A program made the translations under genes and the position numbers. The notes under the pieces were generated by a model, which was not told the DNA's origin, did no database searches, and saw only the letters and a list, made by a program, of their open reading frames with translations. Positions 7,992 to 16,138 of a stretch of 64,000 nt of DNA are shown piece by piece (within the stretch, counting starts at the first letter, position 1; every line of letters starts with the position of its first letter). The DNA is from Terriglobia bacterium. Lineage in GTDB: Bacteria > Acidobacteriota > Terriglobia > JAIQFV01. The stretch lies in contig JAIQFV010000014.1 of assembly GCA_020073085.1 (NCBI GenBank), positions 99,260 through 163,259 on the forward strand, in the 5' to 3' direction.

Positions 7992-8807
7992 ATGAGGCGC
8001 GTCGAGCCAGAATTGCGTAATCCGACCTCCGGTTTCTCCCTGCTGGAGGTGATGGTGGCAGTGACCCTCACGGCGCTCCTGTCGACAGCTGTGATTGCAT
8101 CGTTCCGCATGGGGATTAGCTCGTGGCGTCGGGGGGAGGACTTCCTCGACCGGTCCCAGCGGCTTTCAGTGGCAGCCGAATTGATGCAAAAGCAGATCGG
8201 CTCGGCAAATCCGCTTTTTCCCGTGGGAGCGCTGAATGTCTTCTCAGGACTTAACAAGCCCAAAGTGCAGGAAGCCCAGGACGCCCCTGCATTCCTGGGA
8301 GGGACTAAAGAGCTTGTGTTCGTTACGAATTATCCTCTGGTATCACGGCCGGAGGGAAGCATGCAGGTGGTTCATTACACCCTCAGTTTGGAGGGAGATT
8401 CAAGCGGCCGGATAGGATTGGTTGGGTCGCAACCCGTCACCTCGTCGTCAGCCCTTCAGCTCTGGATGACGGCCGCCCCCATTTTCAGGCGGGAGGATTT
8501 CCTGGATCTGGCTACAAAGACGGGGACCCCGGGCGCAAGCTCCTTAAAGCTTCTCGATGGGATCGGGGACATTACCTTTCAATACTGGGGTGAAGAGCAG
8601 GTCTCATCGCAGGGTTCGGGGGACCCTGAAACCCGGAAGATCGTTGCCTTTGATCGGTGGGATGGGTCCAAACGCCGGCGGTTGCCGGATGCGGTGTTCA
8701 TCAAGGTTCAGTTCACCGCGACCCCGAGCGGGCCTGAGGGTCGAAGCCCCTACAATCGCGATTCAATCGAATTGCTCGTGCCCATCAGTGTGGGAAAGAG
8801 TGATTAG
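7992..8807 (+). CDS. gspJ: Minor pseudopilin GspJ
   Basis: This 271-residue minor pseudopilin has cleavage site T-S-G before FSLLEVMVAVTLTALLSTAV, with Glu at +5. It is longer than many GspJ proteins. The mature domain has the pattern D-R-S-Q-R-L near the start and D-I-T-F-Q-Y-W-G near residue 195, close to the I-x-F-x-Y-W-x motif of the GspJ/PulJ family. The start is taken at ATG 7992, and a TTG three codons earlier is possible. No clear Shine-Dalgarno is present; the gene lies 20 bp behind gspI, so translational coupling is likely. Confidence 0.88.
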   Translation: MRRVEPELRNPTSGFSLLEVMVAVTLTALLSTAVIASFRMGISSWRRGEDFLDRSQRLSVAAELMQKQIGSANPLFPVGALNVFSGLNKPKVQEAQDAPAFLGGTKELVFVTNYPLVSRPEGSMQVVHYTLSLEGDSSGRIGLVGSQPVTSSSALQLWMTAAPIFRREDFLDLATKTGTPGASSLKLLDGIGDITFQYWGEEQVSSQGSGDPETRKIVAFDRWDGSKRRRLPDAVFIKVQFTATPSGPEGRSPYNRDSIELLVPISVGKSD

Positions 8808-8810
8808 AAG

Positions 8811-8873
8811 AGTTATCAGTTGTCGGTTCTCAGTTGTCAGTTGGACCGCTCGGCGTCTCTGCGGTGAATAATC
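8811..8873. repeat. AGTTGTC heptamer array followed by a CTCTGCGGTGAA unit
   Basis: About five 7-bp units (AGTTATC, AGTTGTC, GGTTCTC and so on) follow the gspJ stop. Next comes GCGTCTCTGCGGTGAAT, the reverse complement of the CACCGCAGAGACGC unit seen at 2623. The array ends about 12 bases before the gspK ATG. Confidence 0.75.
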
Positions 8874-8884
8874 CGGGTTTAAGA

Positions 8885-9832
8885 ATGAACCGTCATTTAA
8901 AAAAATCTGAACGCGGTGTCATCCTCCTGATTGTCCTCTGGGTGGTCGTGGCGTTGAGCGTGCTCGCGTTTGGCTTTGCCACCAATGTGCAGTTGGGCAT
9001 GCGTTCCATTCGCAACACGAAGGACGGAGTGTCCGGATATTTTTTGGCGAAGGGGGCCATGAACGAATCGATTTTTGAAATGATGAAAATATCTCAACCG
9101 GATACTCCGCGGGAAGCCGGACTGGCTTTTACGCAGGAACGGGCGTCCTCCCAGCCGCTTTCAATCACCCTGGAGACGGGCTCCGCTCAATGCTGGATTG
9201 AGAATGAATCCGGTAAATGGGACCTCAATGCCGGTTCTGCGGCGATATTTCGTAATCTCATGATGCGCCAGTTTGGGGTCGACGACACGCTTGCCAATGA
9301 CCTGGTCACTCAATGGGAGGAATGGCGGAAGCCGAAACCCGATCCCAGCGGAAACTTCCAGGGCGGCCCGTTCAACTCCGTCGAGGAGCTTTCCGGGTTG
9401 AGAGGGATGAAGCCGGAATTCATTTACGGGTTTTGGAGGCGGGCCTCCGATGGAACGGTGGAACACCGCCGGGGGCTGCTGAGTCTGGCGACCCTTTATT
9501 CGGGTTCCCCGGGGATCAACCTGAATGATGCACCCCTTGAAGTCCTGCAGGCATTGCCGGGCGTAAATGCTGCCGAGGCAAATGCCATCGTCAACGCCAG
9601 GGCTCAACGCTTTTTTGAGTCGGTGGAGGATTGCCAGCAGCGCGTACCGATCCAGTTCAACGACGAGGCCCGCAATCTGGTCACCCTGCAGGAATCCACC
9701 GCATTTGCCCTGGTCGCCACCGGGCGCGCTGCAGGCTCCGATTATGAACGAACTATCCGGGCTATCGTGAAGTTTGGAACGAATGATCCTCTGGGCTACC
9801 GAATTGTGTATTGGAAAGACGAGGAGATCTAG
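8885..9832 (+). CDS. gspK: Minor pseudopilin GspK
   Basis: This 315-residue protein is the large minor pseudopilin expected at the very tip. The prepilin-like site is E-R-G before VILLIVLWVVVALSVLAFGF. Position +5 is Ile, not Glu, as is normal for GspK. The mature part has the family motifs E-S-G-K-W-D-L-N, P-F-N-S-V-E-E-L, and I-N-L-N-D-A-P-L-E-V-L-Q-A-L-P-G, a helix-hairpin-helix region near residues 220-250. The ATG at 8885 is preferred; frame upstream is repeat. The stop codon is 3 bases from the next start, indicating tight coupling to gspL. Confidence 0.92.
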   Translation: MNRHLKKSERGVILLIVLWVVVALSVLAFGFATNVQLGMRSIRNTKDGVSGYFLAKGAMNESIFEMMKISQPDTPREAGLAFTQERASSQPLSITLETGSAQCWIENESGKWDLNAGSAAIFRNLMMRQFGVDDTLANDLVTQWEEWRKPKPDPSGNFQGGPFNSVEELSGLRGMKPEFIYGFWRRASDGTVEHRRGLLSLATLYSGSPGINLNDAPLEVLQALPGVNAAEANAIVNARAQRFFESVEDCQQRVPIQFNDEARNLVTLQESTAFALVATGRAAGSDYERTIRAIVKFGTNDPLGYRIVYWKDEEI

Positions 9833-9835
9833 GCC

Positions 9836-11317
9836 GTGTTAGCAACCAAGAAGATCGTTTCCATCTCTGTCGACGGGGCGCACCTGCACTTTGTTGCCGT
9901 CAAAAAGGGCTTGCGAGGCTACGAGCTCTCCTCATGGATGACTCTCGAAAATGACCCGCAGCGGGATCCTCTCGCGCTTCGGCCGCAGATCGATGAATTC
10001 TATCGGCGCGCCGGCATCGACAAAAATCAGACGGTGGTCGAGATGCCGCGTGCCAGGGTGGCGCTTCGAACGCTGCAATTCCCCAAGGCGGTTCTCGACA
10101 ACCTCACCCATATCATCGAATACCAGGTAGAGAACTATGAGCCCATCGATCGCGCGGGCCTGGCTTATGTGCACCAGTTGGTGGATGACGCCTCGCCCTC
10201 CGGAACATCCGCCCTCATGAAACGTCTGGCGCTGTTCAGTCGCCCTCCCTCCGGCAGAGCCAGGATGCAGGGCGCGCCGGTTGGCCAGGAAAAACTGGAG
10301 GTGCTGCTGGCCATGGCGCCCCGCGCCGAAGTGGAGCATCAACGAGAGTTTTGGGCCGGGCAGGGGATACATCCCCGGGCTGTGCTTTGCGGGTCGTTTG
10401 GGCTGGCGAGGCTTCTGCAACTGGATCCCGGCGCCCCGCGCGAGAAGAACTTTCTCCTGCGCGTGGGCGAGGACGATTTTGAACTGATCGCTGTCTTTTT
10501 CGGAAAGATCCGCCGTGCCAAACGCTTTGAATTTCTCTCCAGTGAACCCCCTGCGCGCGCGGAGCACATGTTGCTCGAGTTGGGACGATTGCGGGCAGAG
10601 CTCCGTATCGAGGATAAGGACGTTCAAAACGTGTATGTGACAGGTGTGGATCCGGAGTCCGTCCTGAAGGGATTTCGGTCGGACCCTGCCGTCCTCCCCT
10701 TGCGACCGTTGCGTGTTCCGGCTTGTCTGCGCTCCCGTGCCAACCTCAAGGAGTTTCATGCCCTGGCTCCCGCCATCGGCGCTTCATTCCTTGCGATGAG
10801 CAAGGGAGGCCTGGCCACCGATCTGATGGGCCGGGGCGAGGACATCGCCCAACCCCGTTGGGTATGGGCGCCAACCTATGCGCTCTGCGGATTGGCCATT
10901 CTGATGGGGGGGGCAAGTGTCTCGGGGCCCTACCTTCAGCAGTCGCGGTTCCTCGATCAAATGAGTTCGGAGATCACGAGGCTCCAACCCCAGGTCAGAC
11001 AAGTGGAGCGCCTTGAGACCGAGACCAGCGAAGTTCAGAAGAAGGCGGCGATTCTCGAGACGATCCAGGGACGCGATGCACTCAACCTTGAGGCGCTTCG
11101 AGAACTCTCCGAGATTCTGCCGGACTCGGCCTGGATCAATGACTTCAACCTCCGGGGAGATGGGGTGGAAATCAATGGCCTGGCGGAAAACGCCACGGCC
11201 CTCGTGCCTCTGCTCGAGCAGTCCCCCCTGTTCAAGGATGTCGCCCTGGCTTCAGGAATTACCAAGAACCAGCAAGGCAAGGAGATGTTTCGCATCCGGG
11301 CCAAGTTTGAGTACTAG
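9836..11317 (+). CDS. gspL: GspL-like assembly protein with PilM-like and PilN-like parts
   Basis: This 493-residue protein starts at a GTG. The N-terminal region (about 1-320) looks like the actin-fold PilM/GspL cytoplasmic domain (K-K-I-V-S-I-S-V-D-G-A-H-L-H-F near the start). One transmembrane helix lies near residues 345-362. After it comes a short coiled-coil and a PilN-like ferredoxin-fold domain (R-E-L-S-E-I-L-P-D-S-A-W-I then L-R-G-D-G-V-E-I-N-G). The order fits GspL, which links GspE to GspM, built as a PilM-PilN fusion. Its place between gspK and gspM supports this. The symbol reflects role and position; sequence similarity to proteobacterial GspL is probably low. Confidence 0.8.
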   Translation: MLATKKIVSISVDGAHLHFVAVKKGLRGYELSSWMTLENDPQRDPLALRPQIDEFYRRAGIDKNQTVVEMPRARVALRTLQFPKAVLDNLTHIIEYQVENYEPIDRAGLAYVHQLVDDASPSGTSALMKRLALFSRPPSGRARMQGAPVGQEKLEVLLAMAPRAEVEHQREFWAGQGIHPRAVLCGSFGLARLLQLDPGAPREKNFLLRVGEDDFELIAVFFGKIRRAKRFEFLSSEPPARAEHMLLELGRLRAELRIEDKDVQNVYVTGVDPESVLKGFRSDPAVLPLRPLRVPACLRSRANLKEFHALAPAIGASFLAMSKGGLATDLMGRGEDIAQPRWVWAPTYALCGLAILMGGASVSGPYLQQSRFLDQMSSEITRLQPQVRQVERLETETSEVQKKAAILETIQGRDALNLEALRELSEILPDSAWINDFNLRGDGVEINGLAENATALVPLLEQSPLFKDVALASGITKNQQGKEMFRIRAKFEY

Positions 11318-11357
11318 CGGCTCGCTATCCAGAGTCACGCTGAATCAGAGATGAATT

Positions 11358-11960
11358 ATGAAACTCTCACTTCCAAAATTAGGTTTTGTGGCGCGCCTTT
11401 CATCACGCGAAAGAAGAGTCCTGGGCGCGGGACTGCTTGCAGCGGTTCTTTTTGCCGCGCTGTATTTTTTTGCCTTTCCAACCTACGACAAGGTCAAACA
11501 GTACCCCGAGCAGATTGCCCAGAAGACCCGGCTCCTGCAGGGGTACAAAGAAGTCATCGCCCAACGGCAGTCGCGGGAACAATCCCTCGATACCACCCGA
11601 AAAAGAATTGCGGAGTTGGAGAGTCATCTCCTGACCGCCCGCACCACGGCAGCCGCTCAGGCCCAACTGCAGGGACTCGTCAATGACCTTGCCAAACAGT
11701 CCCAGCTCCAGATTAACCGCAGCGATTTCCTCCCGAAGAAGGAGCTGAGCAAGGATTATGAAAAGATTTCGGTTCGGCTCGATGCCGTGGGGACCGTCAA
11801 CGAGGTGACGGCGTTCCTGACGGCGGCTAAAGAGATGCCCATGTTTGTGCTGAACGACGACTTGCGGCTGTGGAGTTATAGCAGCATGAGTGAAGGGTGG
11901 AAGAAGTCGAAACAGATTGCGGCCACCATTGTGGTGTCCGGGGTGATTCGGCACGAGTGA
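11358..11960 (+). CDS. gspM: GspM/PilO-like assembly protein
   Basis: This 200-residue bitopic protein has a short cytoplasmic N-terminus, one helix at about residues 20-38 (LGAGLLAAVLFAALYFFAF), a coiled-coil (about 45-115) and a C-terminal domain. This is the plan shared by GspM and PilO, which pair with GspL/PilN in the inner-membrane platform. The coiled-coil is rich in Q, R and L with a heptad look (I-A-E-L-E-S-H-L-L-T-A-R). It begins 40 bp after gspL. The assignment rests on architecture and position more than on motifs. Confidence 0.75.
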   Translation: MKLSLPKLGFVARLSSRERRVLGAGLLAAVLFAALYFFAFPTYDKVKQYPEQIAQKTRLLQGYKEVIAQRQSREQSLDTTRKRIAELESHLLTARTTAAAQAQLQGLVNDLAKQSQLQINRSDFLPKKELSKDYEKISVRLDAVGTVNEVTAFLTAAKEMPMFVLNDDLRLWSYSSMSEGWKKSKQIAATIVVSGVIRHE

Positions 11961-11970
11961 GGATGGGGGA

Positions 11971-12037
11971 TAGGTGGTAGGTAATAGGTGGTAGGTGGTA
12001 GGTAATAGGTAATAGGTGAGAGGTGGTAGGTGATAGG
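11971..12037. repeat. TAGGTGG/TAGGTAA heptamer array, left arm
   Basis: Nine or more units of TAGGTnn follow the gspM stop. The right arm at 12157-12212 is its inverted partner; about 22 consecutive bases (TGGTAGGTAATAGGTGGTAG plus two) are shared in reverse complement. Confidence 0.85.
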
Positions 12038-12156
12038 CAAGAGAGGGTATGCAAATGGAGGTAGGGAAAAGAAGCTGGAGGTCAAGACCTAAGCGAGTGG
12101 TTCTCCTTTGGAATATCGTTGGACCTCGCTCATAACTCGAGACCAAACGCGTGGGC

Positions 12157-12212
12157 CCTATAACCTGTAACCTATTCCCTATCACCTATTACCTACCACC
12201 TATTACCTACCA
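12157..12212. repeat. CCTATTA/CCTACCA heptamer array, right arm
   Basis: Eight units of CCTAnnn close the gspM-gspC gap, ending about 15 bases before the gspC ATG. Together with the left arm they enclose about 120 bp in which no gene was recognised. Confidence 0.85.
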
Positions 12213-12227
12213 ACAAGGCGCAGAACA

Positions 12228-12932
12228 ATGACAATCCTAAAAAAGATCCTGGCGATGAAATACATCATTCTGCTCAACCTGCTTCTGATCGCACTGTGCG
12301 TGTGGATAGGGGTAAGTCTCCGCCGGCAGTGGTTGGCCAATGCCGCGGCTTACCAGGTTTCCAGGATTGTGGCGCCCAGCGTGGCAATGAAGCAGGCCGT
12401 AGAGAAACAGAAATCAGCCGACGCCCTCCGGAAGAACTACATGGTCATTGCCAGCCGGAATCTTTTCAGCCCGGATCGCAACGATCAAATCGCCCGTGAA
12501 GACACGGTCAAGACGCGCCCTCCCAAACCCGTTTTGTTCGGCGTCATCAATTTGAAGGACGCGAAACTGGCCATGATGTCGTCGCCCGGGACCCGGGATT
12601 TCCGATCGCTTAAGGTGGGAGACAAGATCGGGGAATATACCCTGACCAGGATTCTCGCCAACAAGGTGGAGATGCAGTGGGGAACTGAAACAGTGGAAAC
12701 GACGACGGAAGAGCAGCCCAAGAACATTCCGGCCCCGGTCACACCGGTCGTTGGCGCAGGGGCTGGAGGAAAAGTTGTTTCCGTCAGTGGTTCAGAAGGG
12801 GGGGCTGCCTCCAACGGAGCGTCCGGCCCGGCCAATGCAGGCCAGGCACAACCCCCGGCTGGCCAAGGTCCATGCAAGGGACGTTGGGTGAAGACCCTGT
12901 TTGGGATGGTGTGCTCTGAGGACACGAAATGA
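12228..12932 (+). CDS. gspC: GspC-like periplasmic linker of the secretion system
   Basis: This 234-residue inner-membrane protein has one N-terminal helix at about residues 8-27 and a GspC homology region at about 80-160 (I-A-S-R-N-L-F-S-P-D-R-N, then L-F-G-V-I-N-L-K-D-A-K-L-A and F-R-S-L-K-V-G-D-K-I-G-E-Y). The HR domain contacts the GspD N0 domain. There is no C-terminal PDZ or coiled-coil. Instead a G/A/P-rich linker leads to a short tail with two cysteines (G-P-C-K-G-R-W-V-K-T-L-F-G-M-V-C-S-E-D-T). That tail resembles a segment near the N-terminus of GspD, the next gene. Confidence 0.82.
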   Translation: MTILKKILAMKYIILLNLLLIALCVWIGVSLRRQWLANAAAYQVSRIVAPSVAMKQAVEKQKSADALRKNYMVIASRNLFSPDRNDQIAREDTVKTRPPKPVLFGVINLKDAKLAMMSSPGTRDFRSLKVGDKIGEYTLTRILANKVEMQWGTETVETTTEEQPKNIPAPVTPVVGAGAGGKVVSVSGSEGGAASNGASGPANAGQAQPPAGQGPCKGRWVKTLFGMVCSEDTK

Positions 12933-12948
12933 AAGAGCAAGTTCAAAG

Positions 12949-13010
12949 TTCAAGGTTTAAAGTTCAAAGTCTTGGGTTCAAACGTCAATTTTGAACCTTT
13001 AAGGTCTTGA
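12949..13010. repeat. AGTTCAA heptamer array with short inverted copy
   Basis: AGTTCAA, GGTTTAA and similar 7-bp units run from 12949 to about 12986. TTTTGAACCTTTAAGG, at about 12990-13005, is a short inverted counterpart. The stretch lies between gspC and gspD. Confidence 0.7.
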
Positions 13011-13080
13011 ATGGGGCGGTGGGTCTTTAGGGCACGGTGCGAATTGTGGGAAGGAATCATGCAGAAATCATAGGAGTCAC

Positions 13081-15495
13081 ATGGTGCACATGAAATCTTT
13101 GATCAGGATGGCACTCTGGGTGGGCTTTATTTGGTTGGCCTTCTCCCCGGCAATGGCACAATCTCAACAGGAACAGAAACCTCCGGCCCAGGGAGCGGCT
13201 CAAGAAAAGAAAGCGGGGAAGGAAGAGCCCCCCAAGAAAAAGATGAAGAAGGTCCACACCCTCTTTGGGGATGTTTGGGTGGAGGACACCGGTGAGCCGG
13301 AGCAGACACCCCCTGGGGTGAAACCTGAACCCGCGGCGCCGACCCCGCCCGGTTCACCTGCGCAGCCTTTGGCGGACCAATCTCCCAAGGCCCCCGTTGG
13401 GGATGCGGTTGCTGCTCCTCAATCGCCGCAGTCAAAGCCGAAACCAGAGACCGGAGGGACTCAACAGCCTGTTCCGGGAGAAAAGAGGCCTGAGTCGGTA
13501 TCGCCCCCATTGACACCCGGTTCCACCCAGGCCCCTGCTACGACCCCAACACAAACGGCACCCCGTACCCCCTCCTCGCCCCCCATTACGGGTGCTTCGC
13601 TGGTTTTCAACAACGCGGATCTGATTCAGGTCGTCCAGGTGATCGCCAACCTGCTCCATCTCAACTACGTCCTTGACCCGGGTGTAAAAGGATCCGTGAC
13701 GATTACAACCATGGGCGATATCTCCAGTGCGGACTTGATGCAGATCCTCCAGACATTGCTCCGCATTAACGGCTCTACGGCCATCCAAACCGGCAACTTA
13801 TGGCAGATTGTGCCCCTTAAGTCGGTACATCAGATTCCGATTCGAATGGAGCACCCGGGCGACAAGCCGCTGTCAGCAGGGGATGAAATGGTGACAGAGA
13901 TCGTCCCTATGCAGTTTGTTACCGCCGCGGACATGAGCAAGCTCCTCAAGGAATTTCTCTCGGACGCCGGGTCAATCGTCAGCCACGATCGCGGGAACAT
14001 CCTTATTCTCACGGACGCCAGCCGCAACATGTCGAGACTGCTGGATTTAATTCGGACCTTCGACTCGGATGCCCTTCAGAACCAGCGGCTCCAGATGTTT
14101 ACTGTGAAGAACAACTCGGCACGGTCAATCATCGAGGATTTGAAGAGTATTTTTTCAGCTTACGCGATGAGCGACAAGGACTCCGCCATCCGGTTCGTCC
14201 CACTCGACCGCCTCAATGCCGTTCTGGTGGTGGCGCCCAACCCGGCCACCTTCGATGTGGTGGAACAGTGGATTGATAAGCTCGACCAGCCCGCTCAGAT
14301 CGCAGGGATAAGGAACTACGTTTATCATTTGCAATATGCCAAGGCAGGCGTGATCCGGGGTATGTTGAGCGAGTTGTACGGTTCGGTCATTACCAAGGAA
14401 GCGCCCGGGGTAGGTCGGCCGGAACCTGCGGCCGTTGCAACGCCTTCTCTCACAGCGGGAATGTCCACCAGTACCATCCTGGCGCAGGGGAATTCGCCGG
14501 AAAGGGTTCAGCAGAAGGAAAGGGAAGTCTATGGTTTTCAAGGCAATATCAAGATTGTTTCCGACGATACCAACAACATGTTGATCATTCAAGCGACCCC
14601 ACAAGACTATGACTTGATTGAACAAACACTCCACCAGATCGACATTCTCCCGCTCCAGGTGTTGATCGAAGCACAAATTTTTCGCGTCGACCTGTCGCAC
14701 GATTTTTCATTGGGAATTGAATATTCCCTGCAACAGCGGGGCACTGCCCCGGGCGGCACTAAACCGCTCGCCGACTTTACGGGAGGGATCCTCAGCGGCT
14801 CCATGGTGATCATGAATGCAAGTGCCCGGGAGCTTTTCGCCAAGGTCACAGCGAGCGAGAATCGGACGCGTGCCAAGACGCTCTCGGCGCCCTCCATCCT
14901 GGTCAGCGATAATATGGAGGCCCGAATCCAGGTCGGTGTGTCCATCCCCACCCTCAGTTCGTCGGGCTTTTCACCGGGGTCGACCAACGTGGTCTTTAAC
15001 ACCGTGCAAAATGTGGACACCGGTGTCATCCTGTCGGTGACCCCCCATGTCAACGCCAGCGGCCTGGTCGGTCTGAGAGTCACCCAGGAGGTGAGTTCTC
15101 CGGTGCCCCCGCCGGCCGGAGTCACCAACATATCCCCCTCCATCAACCGCAGTTCGGCCTCCACCACTTTCGTCATCAAAGACGGAGAAACCATGGCCAT
15201 TGCGGGGATTATCACTGAGGATAAAGAGCTCACCCGCACCCGGATTCCCCTCCTGGGCGATATCCCGATCGTGGGGGGCGCTTTTGGAAGCACGAATTGG
15301 ACGAATAAGCGCAGCGAATTGATCATTTTCATCACACCGCATGTCGTAACGACCCTGGACCGGGCCAAGGTCGTCACAGATTCTTTTAAAGAAGAAATGA
15401 AGAATTTGACCAGCGAGATTCAAAGCAAGAATCGAGCGCATCACGCTGCCTGGGATAAGGTGAAGCCGCCCGTGCCACCCCCCACTCAGCCATGA
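13081..15495 (+). CDS. gspD: Outer-membrane secretin GspD
   Basis: This 804-residue secretin forms the outer-membrane channel. The signal peptide is about residues 4-26 (ending A-M-A-Q). A Pro/Gln/Ala-rich low-complexity linker fills about 27-170 and contains V-H-T-L-F-G-D-V-W-V-E-D-T, like the GspC tail. Then come N0 (from about 172, S-L-V-F-N-N-A-D-L-I-Q-V-V), N1-N3 (about 265-530) and the secretin core (about 550-770) with the signature TRIPLLGDIPIVGGAF near 720. The long N-terminal linker is unusual for GspD. No pilotin gene was recognised nearby. A second ATG three codons on is a possible start; AGGAG precedes the first. Confidence 0.94.
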   Translation: MVHMKSLIRMALWVGFIWLAFSPAMAQSQQEQKPPAQGAAQEKKAGKEEPPKKKMKKVHTLFGDVWVEDTGEPEQTPPGVKPEPAAPTPPGSPAQPLADQSPKAPVGDAVAAPQSPQSKPKPETGGTQQPVPGEKRPESVSPPLTPGSTQAPATTPTQTAPRTPSSPPITGASLVFNNADLIQVVQVIANLLHLNYVLDPGVKGSVTITTMGDISSADLMQILQTLLRINGSTAIQTGNLWQIVPLKSVHQIPIRMEHPGDKPLSAGDEMVTEIVPMQFVTAADMSKLLKEFLSDAGSIVSHDRGNILILTDASRNMSRLLDLIRTFDSDALQNQRLQMFTVKNNSARSIIEDLKSIFSAYAMSDKDSAIRFVPLDRLNAVLVVAPNPATFDVVEQWIDKLDQPAQIAGIRNYVYHLQYAKAGVIRGMLSELYGSVITKEAPGVGRPEPAAVATPSLTAGMSTSTILAQGNSPERVQQKEREVYGFQGNIKIVSDDTNNMLIIQATPQDYDLIEQTLHQIDILPLQVLIEAQIFRVDLSHDFSLGIEYSLQQRGTAPGGTKPLADFTGGILSGSMVIMNASARELFAKVTASENRTRAKTLSAPSILVSDNMEARIQVGVSIPTLSSSGFSPGSTNVVFNTVQNVDTGVILSVTPHVNASGLVGLRVTQEVSSPVPPPAGVTNISPSINRSSASTTFVIKDGETMAIAGIITEDKELTRTRIPLLGDIPIVGGAFGSTNWTNKRSELIIFITPHVVTTLDRAKVVTDSFKEEMKNLTSEIQSKNRAHHAAWDKVKPPVPPPTQP

Positions 15496-15501
15496 TAGAG
15501 C

Positions 15502-15531
15502 AGGGGCGCCCCGACCCGCCAGAGCGCCCCT
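15502..15531 (+). terminator. GC-rich hairpin after gspD, possible terminator
   Basis: AGGGGCGC and GCGCCCCT form a perfect 8-bp stem with a 14-nt loop, six bases after the gspD stop. There is no U-run behind it, so it could stabilise the 3' end of the transcript without terminating it intrinsically. Confidence 0.5.
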
Positions 15532-16138
15532 AAAGCCTTCCTCAGCGCCTCCTGCGTTTTTTGCGGTGAATAGAGATTTACTCCGCCCTCACCTGAATAA
15601 AATCTCAAAAAATGAGATTCTTTCCGTCTCAATCATTGATTGTGTAATGTAGGTTTACCAGTCGTTCCGCCGGATAAAGGCTGTCAAATCACTGAAAAGC
15701 GCTTGACAACTGAAAACGAAGGATGTTACATTCGGCGGGAATTTCGAGGCTTCACCTCACTGTTGTTCATGAGTCCAACTTTATAGCGGGTATTTTTGAC
15801 AAAATTCTTGAAGTTGTGACTCAGGGTAGCGATGAATCGATGGTATCTTTCGCACGACAGTTCAGATTCTGGTTCAAGAGGAGGTGAGGCGTCGGAAATT
15901 GGCGCGTGATACCACGCTGATTGCGCCAAGCAGCACCCCTTAAACGCTCCTGGGAAGCCTTTGGGGCGATTTCCTGAATCAGCGGCGCAATTCAACTTTT
16001 TTACGGTCCCGGCAATACCCCCGAAACCTTGGGGCGAAACAATCAATCCCTTCGAGTAAAATCTAATCCGTCTGCCGATCTTACAGTTTGGATAGGAGGG
16101 CGGATCAATTGCCCATATTAAACAAAAGGAGAAACGAG
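15532..16138. other. Long intergenic region and leader of the next gene
   Basis: About 600 bp separate gspD from the next gene. It holds one half-unit of the CTCTGCGGTGAA-type repeat (15537-15575), a good promoter (15703-15732) and then about 400 bp of apparent leader. Within the leader, ATTGCGCC (near 15920) and GGCGCAAT (near 15985) could pair around a loop of about 60 nt. No known riboswitch class was recognised. A 106-codon minus-strand frame (15726-16046) looks accidental. Confidence 0.5.
15703..15732 (+). promoter_or_regulatory. Putative sigma-70 promoter with extended -10
   Basis: TTGACA at 15703-15708 is followed by 18 bases and TACATT at 15727-15732, which is preceded by TG in the extended -10 position. 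The nearest downstream start is at 16139, implying a long 5' leader. Confidence 0.5.

Noticed and set aside
11971..12212. CRISPR array
   Set aside because: Units of 7 bp with no spacers and no cas genes; the repeats are contiguous and degenerate.
15726..16046. 106-codon minus-strand frame in the gspD downstream gap
   Set aside because: No Shine-Dalgarno and no recognisable fold; it overlaps the better-supported promoter and leader on the other strand.
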